Shown: positions 37,862-47,634 of the stretch, in pieces
Numbering within the stretch: the first letter of the stretch is position 1
How the letters are laid out: the number at the start of each line of letters is the position of its first letter
From: Sulfurimonas sp. hsl 1-7
GTDB lineage: Bacteria > Campylobacterota > Campylobacteria > Campylobacterales > Sulfurimonadaceae
Assembly (NCBI RefSeq): GCF_030577135.1
Contig: NZ_JAUIRR010000001.1
Location: forward strand, 1-64,000
Length of the DNA stretch: 64,000 nt
Reading direction: 5' to 3'
Made by a program: the position numbers and the translations under genes
The notes under the pieces: generated by a model
Seen by the model: the letters and a program-made list of their open reading frames with translations, nothing else
Database searches by the model: none
What the model was told of the DNA's origin: nothing

Positions 37862-37876
37862 ATTTTATGATAAAAT
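37862..37876 (+). promoter_or_regulatory. Promoter of the TorD/ferredoxin cluster
   Basis: TTTTATGATAAAAT with a TAAAAT -10 box at 37871-37876 lies 36 bases before the torD-like start. aaagaga at about 37901 serves as ribosome site. It fits the T-rich extended -10 pattern. Confidence 0.45.
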
Positions 37877-37911
37877 CTCCAATTCGAAAATTTATTAGCT
37901 AAAGAGAATTT

Positions 37912-38529
37912 ATGGAAGAAACACAAGCAAGAATAAATATTTATGCTTTATTATCACGTATATTACTACAAGAATTAGATCTTGAGACTCTTAACATCAT
38001 CAAAAATGATGAAAATATTTTAGAGTTTTTCCCGGTTTTAAAAGAGTGGGAACCATTCTATACTATGGATGAAAAAACGCTTCTGGATGAGCATATTAAT
38101 CCTGATTTTGTAAACCTGTCTATTTTACACTTGATCCCTTATGAGACGTTTTACACACGCGAAGATCAAATGATAGAAACTGGCGGTGCAAACCCGGTTA
38201 CTGATATCTACAGTGCATATGATTTTATGGTTGACTATGAAGCTGCACGTACGGTTTCATCTGACCATATCGGTGTAGAGTTAGAGTTTATGCATCACCT
38301 TGCAAAAGCGGAATTAAAAGCGATTGAAGAGGGTGATGAAGAAGCTGTAGCGGAACTTAGACGCGTACAACACGACTTTTTAAATAAACATCTTATTAAA
38401 TGGGCACCACTGTACTTGATCAACATGAAATATGAATCAAGAACACCGCTTTACTACGAAGCTGCAGATATGGCTTTAGAGTTTATCTTAAGTGATAACG
38501 AATATCTTACAAAAGAGACGCACGCATAG
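37912..38529 (+). CDS. TorD/DmsD-family redox enzyme maturation chaperone
   Basis: A 205-residue all-helical cytoplasmic chaperone. Members bind twin-arginine leader peptides and the apo form of molybdenum enzymes before export. The family motif is SDHIGVELEFMHHLAKAE near residue 120; ARINIYALLSRILL at the N-terminus and the C-terminal helix YEAADMALEFIL also fit. The gene begins a four-gene unit with a polyferredoxin. In Campylobacterota such a gene is typical of formate dehydrogenase loci, but no molybdenum enzyme is encoded next to it here. Confidence 0.82.
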   Translation: MEETQARINIYALLSRILLQELDLETLNIIKNDENILEFFPVLKEWEPFYTMDEKTLLDEHINPDFVNLSILHLIPYETFYTREDQMIETGGANPVTDIYSAYDFMVDYEAARTVSSDHIGVELEFMHHLAKAELKAIEEGDEEAVAELRRVQHDFLNKHLIKWAPLYLINMKYESRTPLYYEAADMALEFILSDNEYLTKETHA

Positions 38530-38530
38530 T

Positions 38531-39631
38531 ATGATTAACTTAAATGCAGGTTTATGTGTTCGCTCGCTTAGTATAGATAGTGAGTGTAATAGATGTGAAG
38601 TGGTATGTCCGACAAATGCTATAGTTATTCAGCAAGGCAAAACACTTCCTGCAATCAATTTTTCTGAGTGTGTAACTTGTGGAGCCTGCGGGGCAGTTTG
38701 TCCAAGTGAAGCACTTACTATGGATGAGTTTTCCCCTACAGATTTTTTCTTTGATTTTGTACAGGAAAAGGATCCTCTTATATCATGTCGTAAAAATGTT
38801 CCTTGTATAGCAGCACTGAGCGTTGAGCATATTATTTCACTTGCAGTACTTAAAAAAGAGCTTGTGTTTGATATGGGACATTGTGGTGAGTGTGAAATAG
38901 CCTCTACATGTAAAGCTCAGATAGAAGCAAATTTTGAAGAAGCTACATACATCTTAGAAGCGATGGAGAATGATGCTGTTATCTCTATGGAAGATATTAA
39001 GTATGAAAACTCTGAAGAAACTATGGCTGATCGTAGAGAGTTTTTAAACTCGTTAAATCTTAAAACTGTTGCAAAAGCAAGAAAATCTTTTGAAGATGAG
39101 GTGCAAAAAGCAACTGATGAACTAGTAGAACATAATCTACAAAAAACAGATATTGCACTTTTAAAGAAAAAGATTATTCCGGAAAGAAGAAAGATTTTTT
39201 TTACTGCAATCAAAAGAGCGCCAAAACCTTCACAGTTTCATGTAATTGATGCTACAGAGGTAAGTTTTACTTCACAAAAGTTGATGGATGAAGAGGCTTG
39301 TACAGCATGTCAAATGTGTTATAGGGTTTGTCCAACAGGAGCACTGAGCTCTGATGTAAAAAATTCTAAGATAGACTTTGACCCATTTTTATGTATTAAG
39401 TGTCATATATGTCATGATGTATGTGCCCCTGATGCAATAACACTTTCAAGCTCTTATAAAGTAAAAGAGTTTTTTGAACCTGAAGTGGTAAACCTTATCG
39501 GTTTTAATGTAAAAAGATGTAATGAATGTAATGTGATCTTTAGTACGACAGGTGATGAAAAACTGTGTTACAGATGTAAATGTGAAGATGAAGAAGCCCG
39601 AGAACTATGGGGAATTACGGAGAAATATTAG
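38531..39631 (+). CDS. Multi-cluster ferredoxin with C-terminal zinc-ribbon-like motif
   Basis: A cysteine-rich electron carrier of about 366 residues. It has CNRCEVVCPTNAI and CVTCGACGAVCPSEAL, then a middle region with two further Cys groups (CRKNVPC and CGECEIASTC), then CTACQMCYRVCPTGAL and CIKCHICHDVCAPDAI. The C-terminus CNECNVI...CYRCKCE looks like a zinc ribbon. At least four [4Fe-4S] clusters are expected. I start it at ATG 38531, one base after the TorD stop; the longer frame from 38492 overlaps torD by 38 bases without need. It probably passes electrons to or from a molybdenum enzyme such as formate dehydrogenase. Confidence 0.86.
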   Translation: MINLNAGLCVRSLSIDSECNRCEVVCPTNAIVIQQGKTLPAINFSECVTCGACGAVCPSEALTMDEFSPTDFFFDFVQEKDPLISCRKNVPCIAALSVEHIISLAVLKKELVFDMGHCGECEIASTCKAQIEANFEEATYILEAMENDAVISMEDIKYENSEETMADRREFLNSLNLKTVAKARKSFEDEVQKATDELVEHNLQKTDIALLKKKIIPERRKIFFTAIKRAPKPSQFHVIDATEVSFTSQKLMDEEACTACQMCYRVCPTGALSSDVKNSKIDFDPFLCIKCHICHDVCAPDAITLSSSYKVKEFFEPEVVNLIGFNVKRCNECNVIFSTTGDEKLCYRCKCEDEEARELWGITEKY

Positions 39632-39635
39632 AACT

Positions 39636-40391
39636 ATGATGAATAATGATAATAAAATATCTAACCAAACAAAACTCTTTGGTTATATCGGTGAACATGC
39701 AGGGGTAAGTAGATTTTCTGCAATCATCAACAAAATGTTTAAAGAGAACAACGATGATGTGATGATGATCCCTATGAATATTCGCGAAGATGATCTTTAT
39801 TTTACTGTGAGCAACATGAAACAGTCTCACGTAAACGGTGCAGTGATCTCAAGCGAATATGTTACAGATGTAGTGGAGATCGTCGATGATGCATCCTCAC
39901 TTGTGAAGCGTAGCGGGATGTGTGATATCATCTATCGTGAAGATCAAACACTTAGAGGGGATATTTTCTCTATTCGTGTTTTAACAGAACATCTTAAAGA
40001 CCTCTATGCTTCGAAAATTGCGATCATCGGTACGAACCATTATGCAAAAGCATTTTCATTCTTAGCATGTGGATTTAACGTGAGCTATTTTAACGATAGT
40101 CTTGAAGAGCTTTTAGCTTTTACACAAGAAGTTGAGATAAGCGATGCCGATATCAATAGAATAGCATCTGATTTAAAAGTAGATTTTTCAGAGTTTGATG
40201 CAGTGTTGGATTTTTCAAGTATGAATGATCTTTCAATGATCGAAAAACTTGGAAAATATAATCTTGATATGAAAAATACAAAACAGTTCTCAGCACTTAA
40301 AAAACGTGCAGATGAACTAAATGCATCATATACAAGTTATGATGACTTATTAGAAAAATTAACAAAAAAAGCGTATAGTTTAATTAAGTAA
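39636..40391 (+). CDS. Shikimate-dehydrogenase-like (AroE fold) pseudoenzyme
   Basis: About 252 residues from ATG 39636, starting 4 bases after the ferredoxin stop. The layout follows AroE: LFGYIGEHAGVSRFSAIIN matches the LFGxPxxHSxSPxIHN start, SHVNGAVISSEY matches GxNVTxPxK, RSGMCDIIYREDQTLRGD matches GAVNTxxxxdgxLxGxNTD, and SKIAIIGTNHYAKAF the Rossmann turn. The Ser pair, catalytic Lys, Asn and Asp are all missing, so shikimate reduction is unlikely. The gene is embedded in the TorD/ferredoxin unit, suggesting an assembly or regulatory role there. The assignment rests on pattern alone. Confidence 0.62.
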   Translation: MMNNDNKISNQTKLFGYIGEHAGVSRFSAIINKMFKENNDDVMMIPMNIREDDLYFTVSNMKQSHVNGAVISSEYVTDVVEIVDDASSLVKRSGMCDIIYREDQTLRGDIFSIRVLTEHLKDLYASKIAIIGTNHYAKAFSFLACGFNVSYFNDSLEELLAFTQEVEISDADINRIASDLKVDFSEFDAVLDFSSMNDLSMIEKLGKYNLDMKNTKQFSALKKRADELNASYTSYDDLLEKLTKKAYSLIK

Positions 40392-40401
40392 AGGAAAAAA
40401 T

Positions 40402-40908
40402 ATGAATCATGAAGATTTAGCTGATTTAAGAGCAGAGTTCGATAAATTTGTACAAGAGAAGTGTTCACTTGAACCTGAACAAAATGGTGCTCAAAATCCG
40501 GATATCGGGGATAAAGAGGATGAAGAGCCTGTTCCACAGTTTGTTGATGCATTAACTGAAAAACTGTTAGCACCGGCAATTAGCGGTGTATATCTTTCAC
40601 GTTTAGATATTAAAAGAATTGCAGAAGGGATCGATGAATCACTTCCTATCAAAGAGCGTTTAAAAATGGTAAGAGCTCTTTTTAGACATACTACATCAAA
40701 AGATTATTTAAGAACGGCATTTGATGAAATTAACAAACATATCAACGGACGTGTGTTAATTTATAATCAACTTGCAGAAGCATTTCCTGCATCTAAAACT
40801 GTTTTCGAAGAAAACATTGTTAAAGCGGAAAAAACAAAAAAGATGTTTGAGCAAATTATAGAAGATTTTGAAGAGATCGAACCTACTGACGATCCAATGT
40901 TTATTTAA
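40402..40908 (+). CDS. Hypothetical protein of the TorD/ferredoxin cluster
   Basis: A 168-residue acidic, helical, soluble protein. It has an acidic linker (NPDIGDKEDEEP, about 33-44) and ends in EEIEPTDDPMFI. No signal peptide, Cys motif or known domain. It follows the AroE-like gene by 10 bases with aaagga as ribosome site and is the last gene of the unit. Function unknown; the operon suggests a part in redox enzyme assembly. Confidence 0.7.
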   Translation: MNHEDLADLRAEFDKFVQEKCSLEPEQNGAQNPDIGDKEDEEPVPQFVDALTEKLLAPAISGVYLSRLDIKRIAEGIDESLPIKERLKMVRALFRHTTSKDYLRTAFDEINKHINGRVLIYNQLAEAFPASKTVFEENIVKAEKTKKMFEQIIEDFEEIEPTDDPMFI

Positions 40909-40918
40909 AAGGAAAATA

Positions 40919-40973
40919 GCAACGTAACTTCTGCGTTGCGTGGAAATGTAACTCTCTTTTTTAGAAGAGAGTT
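40919..40973. terminator. Convergent terminator hairpins
   Basis: Two hairpins lie between the convergent genes. GCAACG/CGTTGC (40919-40924 with 40934-40939) is 6 bp. AACTCTCTT/AAGAGAGTT (40950-40958 with 40965-40973) is a perfect 9-bp stem with a TTTTAG loop that overlaps the stop of pgpA at 40961. They probably end transcription from both sides. Confidence 0.6.
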
Positions 40974-41467
40974 TCCAGTTGTAACCAACCTTGCCAAAGT
41001 AGGGCAGAAGTGATTCCTGCTGCAAATCCTGCGATGATATCATCACCCATTACACCAATACCACCTTTTGCTTCTCTGTCAATTTTACCTATAATAGAAG
41101 GCTTTGTAATATCGAAATATCTAAAAAGTACAAAAGAGAGTAATGACTGGATTAAAAAACCGTTTTCAATATTCATCACTTCGGGCATAGCTACACTCAT
41201 AGCCGGTGCAACTGAGAGTGCAAACCACATACCTGCAAGTTCATCGATTACAATTTTTTGATTGTCATGGATACCTGATTTCTCTTCATAACTGTTGATA
41301 GCTTTGATCGCTATAACAGAGATAAGAAGTGTCGCTAAAAAGAGTGTACTCGCTCCAAAATAGATAAGTATGAGCATACCTAAAGGGAGTGATACTAACG
41401 TACCGACAGTCCCGGGTGCTTTAGGAGAAAGTCCACTGTAACCTAAGGTTAAAAAAAACCAATTCAT
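40961..41467 (-). CDS. pgpA: Phosphatidylglycerophosphatase A
   Basis: Inner-membrane phosphatase that converts phosphatidylglycerophosphate to phosphatidylglycerol. The 168 residues contain the N-terminal LGYSGLSPKAPGTVGTLVSLPLG, then EEKSGIHDNQKIVIDELAGMWFAL with the acidic catalytic residues, the DITKPSIIGKIDREAKGGIGVMGDDIIAG signature, and hydrophobic segments between. It starts 8 bases after the stop of the ATP-sulfurylase-like gene and so is co-transcribed with it. Confidence 0.92.
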   Translation of the reverse strand: MNWFFLTLGYSGLSPKAPGTVGTLVSLPLGMLILIYFGASTLFLATLLISVIAIKAINSYEEKSGIHDNQKIVIDELAGMWFALSVAPAMSVAMPEVMNIENGFLIQSLLSFVLFRYFDITKPSIIGKIDREAKGGIGVMGDDIIAGFAAGITSALLWQGWLQLETLF

Positions 41468-41475
41468 TAAATTCC

Positions 41476-42666
41476 TTATGTAAGTGAAGTTGTTTGATAA
41501 AGTTTCATCAACTCAAGATAAAAATCTTTTTCCGTATGCTCTTCAAGCAGTCCCGTAACAGGGAAAGTATCGTAGTAAAGCTTTTCAAGATTTTTAAATC
41601 GGTTGACAAATAGTTTCGATAAGATAAACGAAGATATCTCTTTTCTAATAAGTACTGCAGGCGGAAGCAGTCCATACTCAAGTATCTCTAGAATAGAATC
41701 TGCATGATATGAGATTTGATGGTGTTGCCCGTGTGGACAAGTGTTTTTACTTACAAGTGTACGACACTGGTCACAGTAAACATATTCACTTGCAACGGTA
41801 ATATCTATCTCTATCCCCATCACTCTGTCTACAATAGATTTGTTTGAGTTACAATCATAAAACATTCCAAGACCTGCATGGTTACGTCCAATTGTTAATC
41901 TATTACATCCGTAATTTTTTGCAACTATGGCATCAATGATGATCTCATTGTAGCCTGCAAAAATATAACTGTTTTCCAATGGTACGATAATCACTTTACT
42001 TTTTGGAAGATAGTTGTTTATAAAGTATTCCAGTGATTCTTTTCTGATGTCGAAACTAAGATTTGCATTATCGTAAGGTTTCAGCAAGAATATTACTAAC
42101 AGATCTGTATTCTCTAACGTCTGACGAATCAGTTTTTCATGTGCACGGTGTAGAGGATTAGCCCCCATCACAAGAGAAGTGACATGTTTAGCTCCGAGTA
42201 ACTCTTTTGCTTTTTTGATCGCTTCTTTAGATTCGTTCTCTTTCTGCTCAATAAGCTCATACTCACCGCAAATAGCATATTTTCCAAGACGTTTTAGAGT
42301 TGCCATAACACCGGGATGGGTATGATCATCTGTCCCATAGATATGTTTTACACGATCTTTTGGATCGATTGAGAATATCTCATCAATAACCATTGTCGCA
42401 TATTCTATACCGTCACAAAGAATTAAGACCTCTTCACCTTTTTTTAGTGACTTGATCACCTCTTCATTCTTTTTCCCTGATGGAGCTAAAATAAACGGGA
42501 AAGGAAAAGTTTTACCATCAATAAGTCCTGTACGTAGAACCTCTTTAGACTCAGCTTCGTTCATAAGTTTTGTAACCGGTAATAACAGTCCGTCTTTTAC
42601 AAGTTCTAATGCAGAAGCAGCCTCTTTATCTATATATAGGGTTTTATTTTTTCTTGATGATGTCAT
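41476..42666 (-). CDS. ATP-sulfurylase (sulfate adenylyltransferase) homologue with altered active site
   Basis: A 396-residue protein of the Sat/PUA-like fold. The N-terminal part holds GKTFPFPFILAP. The nucleotidyltransferase part holds NPLHRAHEKLI (about 170-180) with the HxxH motif, and GRNHAGLG near residue 265. A zinc-ribbon-like segment (CDQCRTLVSKNTCPHG) and LPPAVLIRKEIS follow, as in bacterial Sat. In active enzymes the HxxH motif is preceded by QxRN; here it reads MGAN (167-170), so the sulfate-binding Gln and Arg are absent, and GRDHAG reads GRNHAG. It may be an enzyme for another substrate or a divergent Sat. It overlaps the upstream regulator by 23 bases. Confidence 0.72.
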   Translation of the reverse strand: MTSSRKNKTLYIDKEAASALELVKDGLLLPVTKLMNEAESKEVLRTGLIDGKTFPFPFILAPSGKKNEEVIKSLKKGEEVLILCDGIEYATMVIDEIFSIDPKDRVKHIYGTDDHTHPGVMATLKRLGKYAICGEYELIEQKENESKEAIKKAKELLGAKHVTSLVMGANPLHRAHEKLIRQTLENTDLLVIFLLKPYDNANLSFDIRKESLEYFINNYLPKSKVIIVPLENSYIFAGYNEIIIDAIVAKNYGCNRLTIGRNHAGLGMFYDCNSNKSIVDRVMGIEIDITVASEYVYCDQCRTLVSKNTCPHGQHHQISYHADSILEILEYGLLPPAVLIRKEISSFILSKLFVNRFKNLEKLYYDTFPVTGLLEEHTEKDFYLELMKLYQTTSLT

Positions 42667-43531
42667 ATTTCTTACGTTTCTCCCATAAGCTTTTACGACT
42701 GATACCTAGCTTTTTCGAGAGTTCAGTGTCAGGATACTTATCTTGATAATTTAATACTATATATTTTACATAGTCTTCAATTGGGAGTATTTCATTTTTA
42801 TCAAATACATTACTCTCACTTTTTATCTCAACAACCCTGTGCTCAACTTCATCAATTTTATCCGTTGAAGATATAATTGCTTTTTTATCTGCTATCAGTT
42901 CACAAAAAGTTTTTTTATCGGTTTTTTTCAAAGCCTGATAATCTATAAGATAAATTATACTGTTTTGTGGGAGGTTTTCGATCTCTGTTAACGCTTTTGG
43001 ATCACTAAGTGTTACGAAATGTATAGGTAGGTTCTGTACTCTGGCATATTCAAATGCAAAAGCATCTGCATATTTTTGAAAATTTGAAGAGATAAAAAGT
43101 GGAAGTTCAACATTTTCTAAAGAGATCTCATTTTTAGCATTTGCAAATGTATAATCTAGATACTTCTCATACGCTAAATTACGTTTTTTTAGTCTTTCAT
43201 AGTCTTGATAATGATCTATCTTTCTTACAAGTTCTTCGATCATAAACGGTTTTAATATGTAGTCTTTTGCTCCGGCACTTAACGGTTTTGAAACAGTGTC
43301 ATTACTAATGTAAGAAACCATTAAAATAACAATAGAGTTTTTAAATGTCTCTATAACAGGATTGAAATCTTGACCATTTATATTGGTAGATAAAAGTACC
43401 ACGTCGTAGTTGTTGCCACGAATCGCATCTTTTGTTGATGTACACATCTCACATACATGTCCAAGTTCACCTAGCTTTGTTGCTATACTTTGTGCTAAAT
43501 ATACTTCGTTTTCTATAATTAATATCTTCAC
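42644..43531 (-). CDS. Response-regulator-like protein with degenerate receiver and Fis-type HTH
   Basis: A 295-residue protein. The N-terminal receiver fold (MKILIIENEVYLAQSIATKL to about residue 115) keeps the Lys94 in YILKPF. The phosphoacceptor Asp is replaced by Ser48 in VVLLSTNING, and the usual acidic pair reads EN. A middle domain of about 130 residues has no AAA motifs. The C-terminus TELSKKLGISRKSLWEKRKKY is a Fis-like helix-turn-helix as in NtrC-type activators. It probably regulates transcription by a phosphorylation-independent signal. It starts 1 base after the stop of ispDF. Confidence 0.8.
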   Translation of the reverse strand: MKILIIENEVYLAQSIATKLGELGHVCEMCTSTKDAIRGNNYDVVLLSTNINGQDFNPVIETFKNSIVILMVSYISNDTVSKPLSAGAKDYILKPFMIEELVRKIDHYQDYERLKKRNLAYEKYLDYTFANAKNEISLENVELPLFISSNFQKYADAFAFEYARVQNLPIHFVTLSDPKALTEIENLPQNSIIYLIDYQALKKTDKKTFCELIADKKAIISSTDKIDEVEHRVVEIKSESNVFDKNEILPIEDYVKYIVLNYQDKYPDTELSKKLGISRKSLWEKRKKYDIIKKK

Positions 43532-43532
43532 T

Positions 43533-44651
43533 TTATATCTTCCAATTAAAATATTTTAAATTTGCATTTGACCAAACACCAACACCTTCAGCTCTTCCTA
43601 TAAATCCGAGCTTTTCAGTAGTTGTTGCTTTTATATTGATCTTAGATTTTTCAATCTGCATAACAGATGAAAGAGTTTCTCTCATCTTATCTTTGTACGA
43701 ACCTATGCGTGGCTTTTGTGCCGCAATAGTGAGATCAACATTGACTATTACATAGCCAAAGTTATTTATTTTTGAGACAACTCTTTTGAGTAACTCTTTT
43801 GAGTCTATCCCTTTGTATTGATCGTCATTATCAGGAAACATCATACCTATATCACCCATTCCGGCAGCACCGAGCAGGGCATCTATAAGGGAATGTATCG
43901 CTACATCTCCGTCACTATGTGCCTTAAATCCAAAATCAGAGTCAATCTTCACTCCGCCAAGCCACATTTCACCTTTAGTATCAAAAGCATGAACATCAAA
44001 TCCATTTCCACTTAAAATATCATTTGACGGTGCATCTAGACACGGTATCTTATTCAGATCTTCAATGTAGGTGATCTTATGTGCTTGTTCATCACCTAAA
44101 ATAAATTTTCTTGAACCACCATGTGCAACGATAGCACTACTTTCATCAGTAAACTCTTTGTCTGTTTCAAGAGCACTTTGTAAAACTTCTGTTTTTGAGA
44201 GTTGCGGTGTCTGCAGACGTTTGACTTTGTCTCTATCTATAGTAGTATCATCATACACTATAGTATCTGTTGCTTTGAGGTAAGGAACAACGCAGTCGGC
44301 ATCGGCATGATTATCTATAATTTTGTTTAAAAGTTCTTCGCTTACACATGCTCTGGCAATATCACTTACTAAAACATATTCACTCTGAACATGAGATAAC
44401 GCATTTTTGAGCGATTGTTGTCTTGTTGTTCCACCTGTTACAAAATGGTATGAAGCATAGTTTTTCATAAAATTGATATCATCATCTGAAGCAACAATAA
44501 TAATCTTTGAAAATTTTTGTGTCTTTTCAAAGTTTTTCGCAACATAGTACCATAACGGTTTATCTTCAATACGTAACCATTGCTTTTTAACCTCCATCTC
44601 AAATCTAGTGGAGTTTCCAGCAGCAAGTAATACAAGTGTCAAGTTAGACAA
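43533..44651 (-). CDS. ispDF: Bifunctional IspD/IspF isoprenoid synthesis enzyme
   Basis: One protein carries two steps of the methylerythritol phosphate pathway. IspD (about 1-210) has LVLLAAGNSTRFEMEVKKQW, then YVLVSDIARACVSEELL and a threonine- and Asp-rich nucleotide site. IspF (about 215-372) has GNGFDVHAFDTKGEMWLGGV, with Asp and His metal ligands, AHSDGDVAIHSLIDALLGAAGMGDIG, and ATTTEKLGFIGRAEGVGVWS. The fusion is typical of Campylobacterota. It is the first gene of the minus-strand unit with the receiver-like regulator, the ATP-sulfurylase homologue and pgpA. It is divergent from thiC. Confidence 0.95.
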   Translation of the reverse strand: MSNLTLVLLAAGNSTRFEMEVKKQWLRIEDKPLWYYVAKNFEKTQKFSKIIIVASDDDINFMKNYASYHFVTGGTTRQQSLKNALSHVQSEYVLVSDIARACVSEELLNKIIDNHADADCVVPYLKATDTIVYDDTTIDRDKVKRLQTPQLSKTEVLQSALETDKEFTDESSAIVAHGGSRKFILGDEQAHKITYIEDLNKIPCLDAPSNDILSGNGFDVHAFDTKGEMWLGGVKIDSDFGFKAHSDGDVAIHSLIDALLGAAGMGDIGMMFPDNDDQYKGIDSKELLKRVVSKINNFGYVIVNVDLTIAAQKPRIGSYKDKMRETLSSVMQIEKSKINIKATTTEKLGFIGRAEGVGVWSNANLKYFNWKI

Positions 44652-46189
<1,538 letters not shown>

Positions 46190-46216
46190 AATTTTAGAAA
46201 AGGAAATAAAATTATT

Positions 46217-47392
46217 ATGACTGAAGAAATTGTAAAATCAGCACTTTCAAAAGTTATGTATCCGGGTTTTACTAAGGATATCGTAACTTTTGGATTTGTA
46301 AAAGATATCGTAATTAGCGGAACTGATGTTAGCTGTACTGTTGACATCACTTCATCAGCTCCTGAAGTAGCACAGCAAATCACTGACGAAGCTACTACTG
46401 AGTTAAAAAGAGCGGGAGCTGCAAATGTAAACGTAAACATTAAAGCACCTGTAATGCCGAGAGAATCTTCTTCTCGTGGTAAAAACATCGCTCCACAAGT
46501 GAAAAACTTCCTAATGGTAAGTTCTGGTAAAGGTGGTGTTGGGAAATCAACAACATCTGTAAATGTTGCTGTTTCACTTGCTAAGATGGGTAAAAAAGTT
46601 GGTCTTTTAGATGCAGATATCTATGGTCCAAACGTTCCTCGTATGCTTGGTGTATCTGATGTAAAACCTGAAGTGAACGGAAATAAAGTACTTCCTATTA
46701 AAGCATACGGTATCGAGATGATGTCTATGGGTTCACTTATGGAAGAGGGACAATCTTTAATCTGGCGTGGTGCTATGATCATGAAAGCGATCGAGCAGTT
46801 CTTACGTGACATTTTATGGTCAGAGTTAGATGTATTAGTTATCGATATGCCACCGGGAACTGGTGACGCTCAGCTTACTTTAGCGCAAAGTGTACCTGTA
46901 ACTGCCGGTTTAACAGTTACAACTCCACAAAGCGTATCTTTAGATGATTCTCGCCGTTCATTAGATATGTTCAAAAAACTGAACATTCCTATTGCAGGTG
47001 TTATTGAAAACATGAGTGGATTCATCGCTCCGGATACTGGTGTAGAATACGATATTTTCGGTAAAGGTACATCTGAGCCAATGGCAAAAGAGTTCGATAC
47101 TGAAATCATCTCTGAGATCCCTATTGAACCAGCTATTAGAACTGGTGGTGACGAAGGGAAACCTGTAAGTTTTGTAGCACCTGAGAGTGAAAGTGCAAAA
47201 CGTTATATGAAAGCTGCTGAGTCTATCTGGGCTTTCATTGAAGATATCAATGCAAAAGGTGGTGTTGATAACGCTGCCGTTCAACCAACTACGCCTCCAG
47301 GTGTAAGTGCATGTTCAACAGGTGGAGCTTCGTCAGCTGCCCCACAACAATCTAGCGGCGGAAGCTGCGGAACAGGATGTGGTTGTCACTAA
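46217..47392 (+). CDS. mrp: Mrp/ApbC iron-sulfur cluster carrier ATPase
   Basis: A 391-residue P-loop carrier that delivers Fe-S clusters to target enzymes. The N-terminal MIP18/DUF59-like domain (1-90) precedes a deviant Walker A, SSGKGGVGKSTTSVNVA. Then come LLDADIYGPNVPRMLG, VIDMPPGTGDAQLTL and ENMSGF. Instead of the common CxxC before the end, the tail after residue 370 is Ser/Gly/Cys-rich (ACSTGG...SCGTGCGCH) with five Cys, which may bind the transferred cluster. It is next to thiC, whose product needs an Fe-S cluster. Mrp also supports Fe-S respiratory enzymes in relatives. Confidence 0.94.
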   Translation: MTEEIVKSALSKVMYPGFTKDIVTFGFVKDIVISGTDVSCTVDITSSAPEVAQQITDEATTELKRAGAANVNVNIKAPVMPRESSSRGKNIAPQVKNFLMVSSGKGGVGKSTTSVNVAVSLAKMGKKVGLLDADIYGPNVPRMLGVSDVKPEVNGNKVLPIKAYGIEMMSMGSLMEEGQSLIWRGAMIMKAIEQFLRDILWSELDVLVIDMPPGTGDAQLTLAQSVPVTAGLTVTTPQSVSLDDSRRSLDMFKKLNIPIAGVIENMSGFIAPDTGVEYDIFGKGTSEPMAKEFDTEIISEIPIEPAIRTGGDEGKPVSFVAPESESAKRYMKAAESIWAFIEDINAKGGVDNAAVQPTTPPGVSACSTGGASSAAPQQSSGGSCGTGCGCH

Positions 47393-47501
47393 GGTGACAC
47401 CCCGTTCTCCACTTTTTACTTTTCCTCTCTTTTACAAACAAATCTTATTTAACAAACTATAATTAACATTAATGTAACAAATAACATATACAATAACAGC
47501 T

Positions 47502-47611
47502 TCAGGGTAAAAGGGATTACTTTTTTCTACTACGCCAAAAAAAGAAAGAAAAAAGTAGTTATACAGTACACGCAAACAAAAACAACTTCTTGCTACGACC
47601 TCCTTTTATCC
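47502..47611 (+). repeat. Structured element family 2, copy 1, in the leader of the bd-like oxidase operon
   Basis: An apparent RNA structure in the 242-base gap between mrp and the bd-like subunit gene. A closing stem pairs 47505-47514 with 47602-47611 (10 bp, one G-U). Inside it, a 13-bp stem pairs 47516-47528 with 47547-47559 (one G-U) around the loop actacgccaaaaaaagaa. After an 8-base linker comes ACACGCAAA (47568-47576) and later AACTTC. Copy 2 follows the second oxidase gene. The element ends 24 bases before the GTG start, with the ribosome site aaggag between. It could be a leader regulator, a processing signal or a mobile hairpin. The rest of the gap shows nothing I can name. Confidence 0.7.
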
Positions 47612-47634
47612 TAATTTTATATTAAGGAGCAGTT

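Noticed and set aside
47568-47576. ACACGCAAA as part of a c-di-GMP class I riboswitch (which contains ACGCAAAG)
   Set aside because: The other conserved parts of that riboswitch, including the GGGCAAACC region and the receptor helix, are missing; only a short chance match remains.
47502-47611. Family 2 hairpins as CRISPR repeats or integron attC sites
   Set aside because: Copies are 2.7 kb apart with genes between, stems differ in sequence, and the attC core motif GTTRRRY with its partner is not present at the ends.
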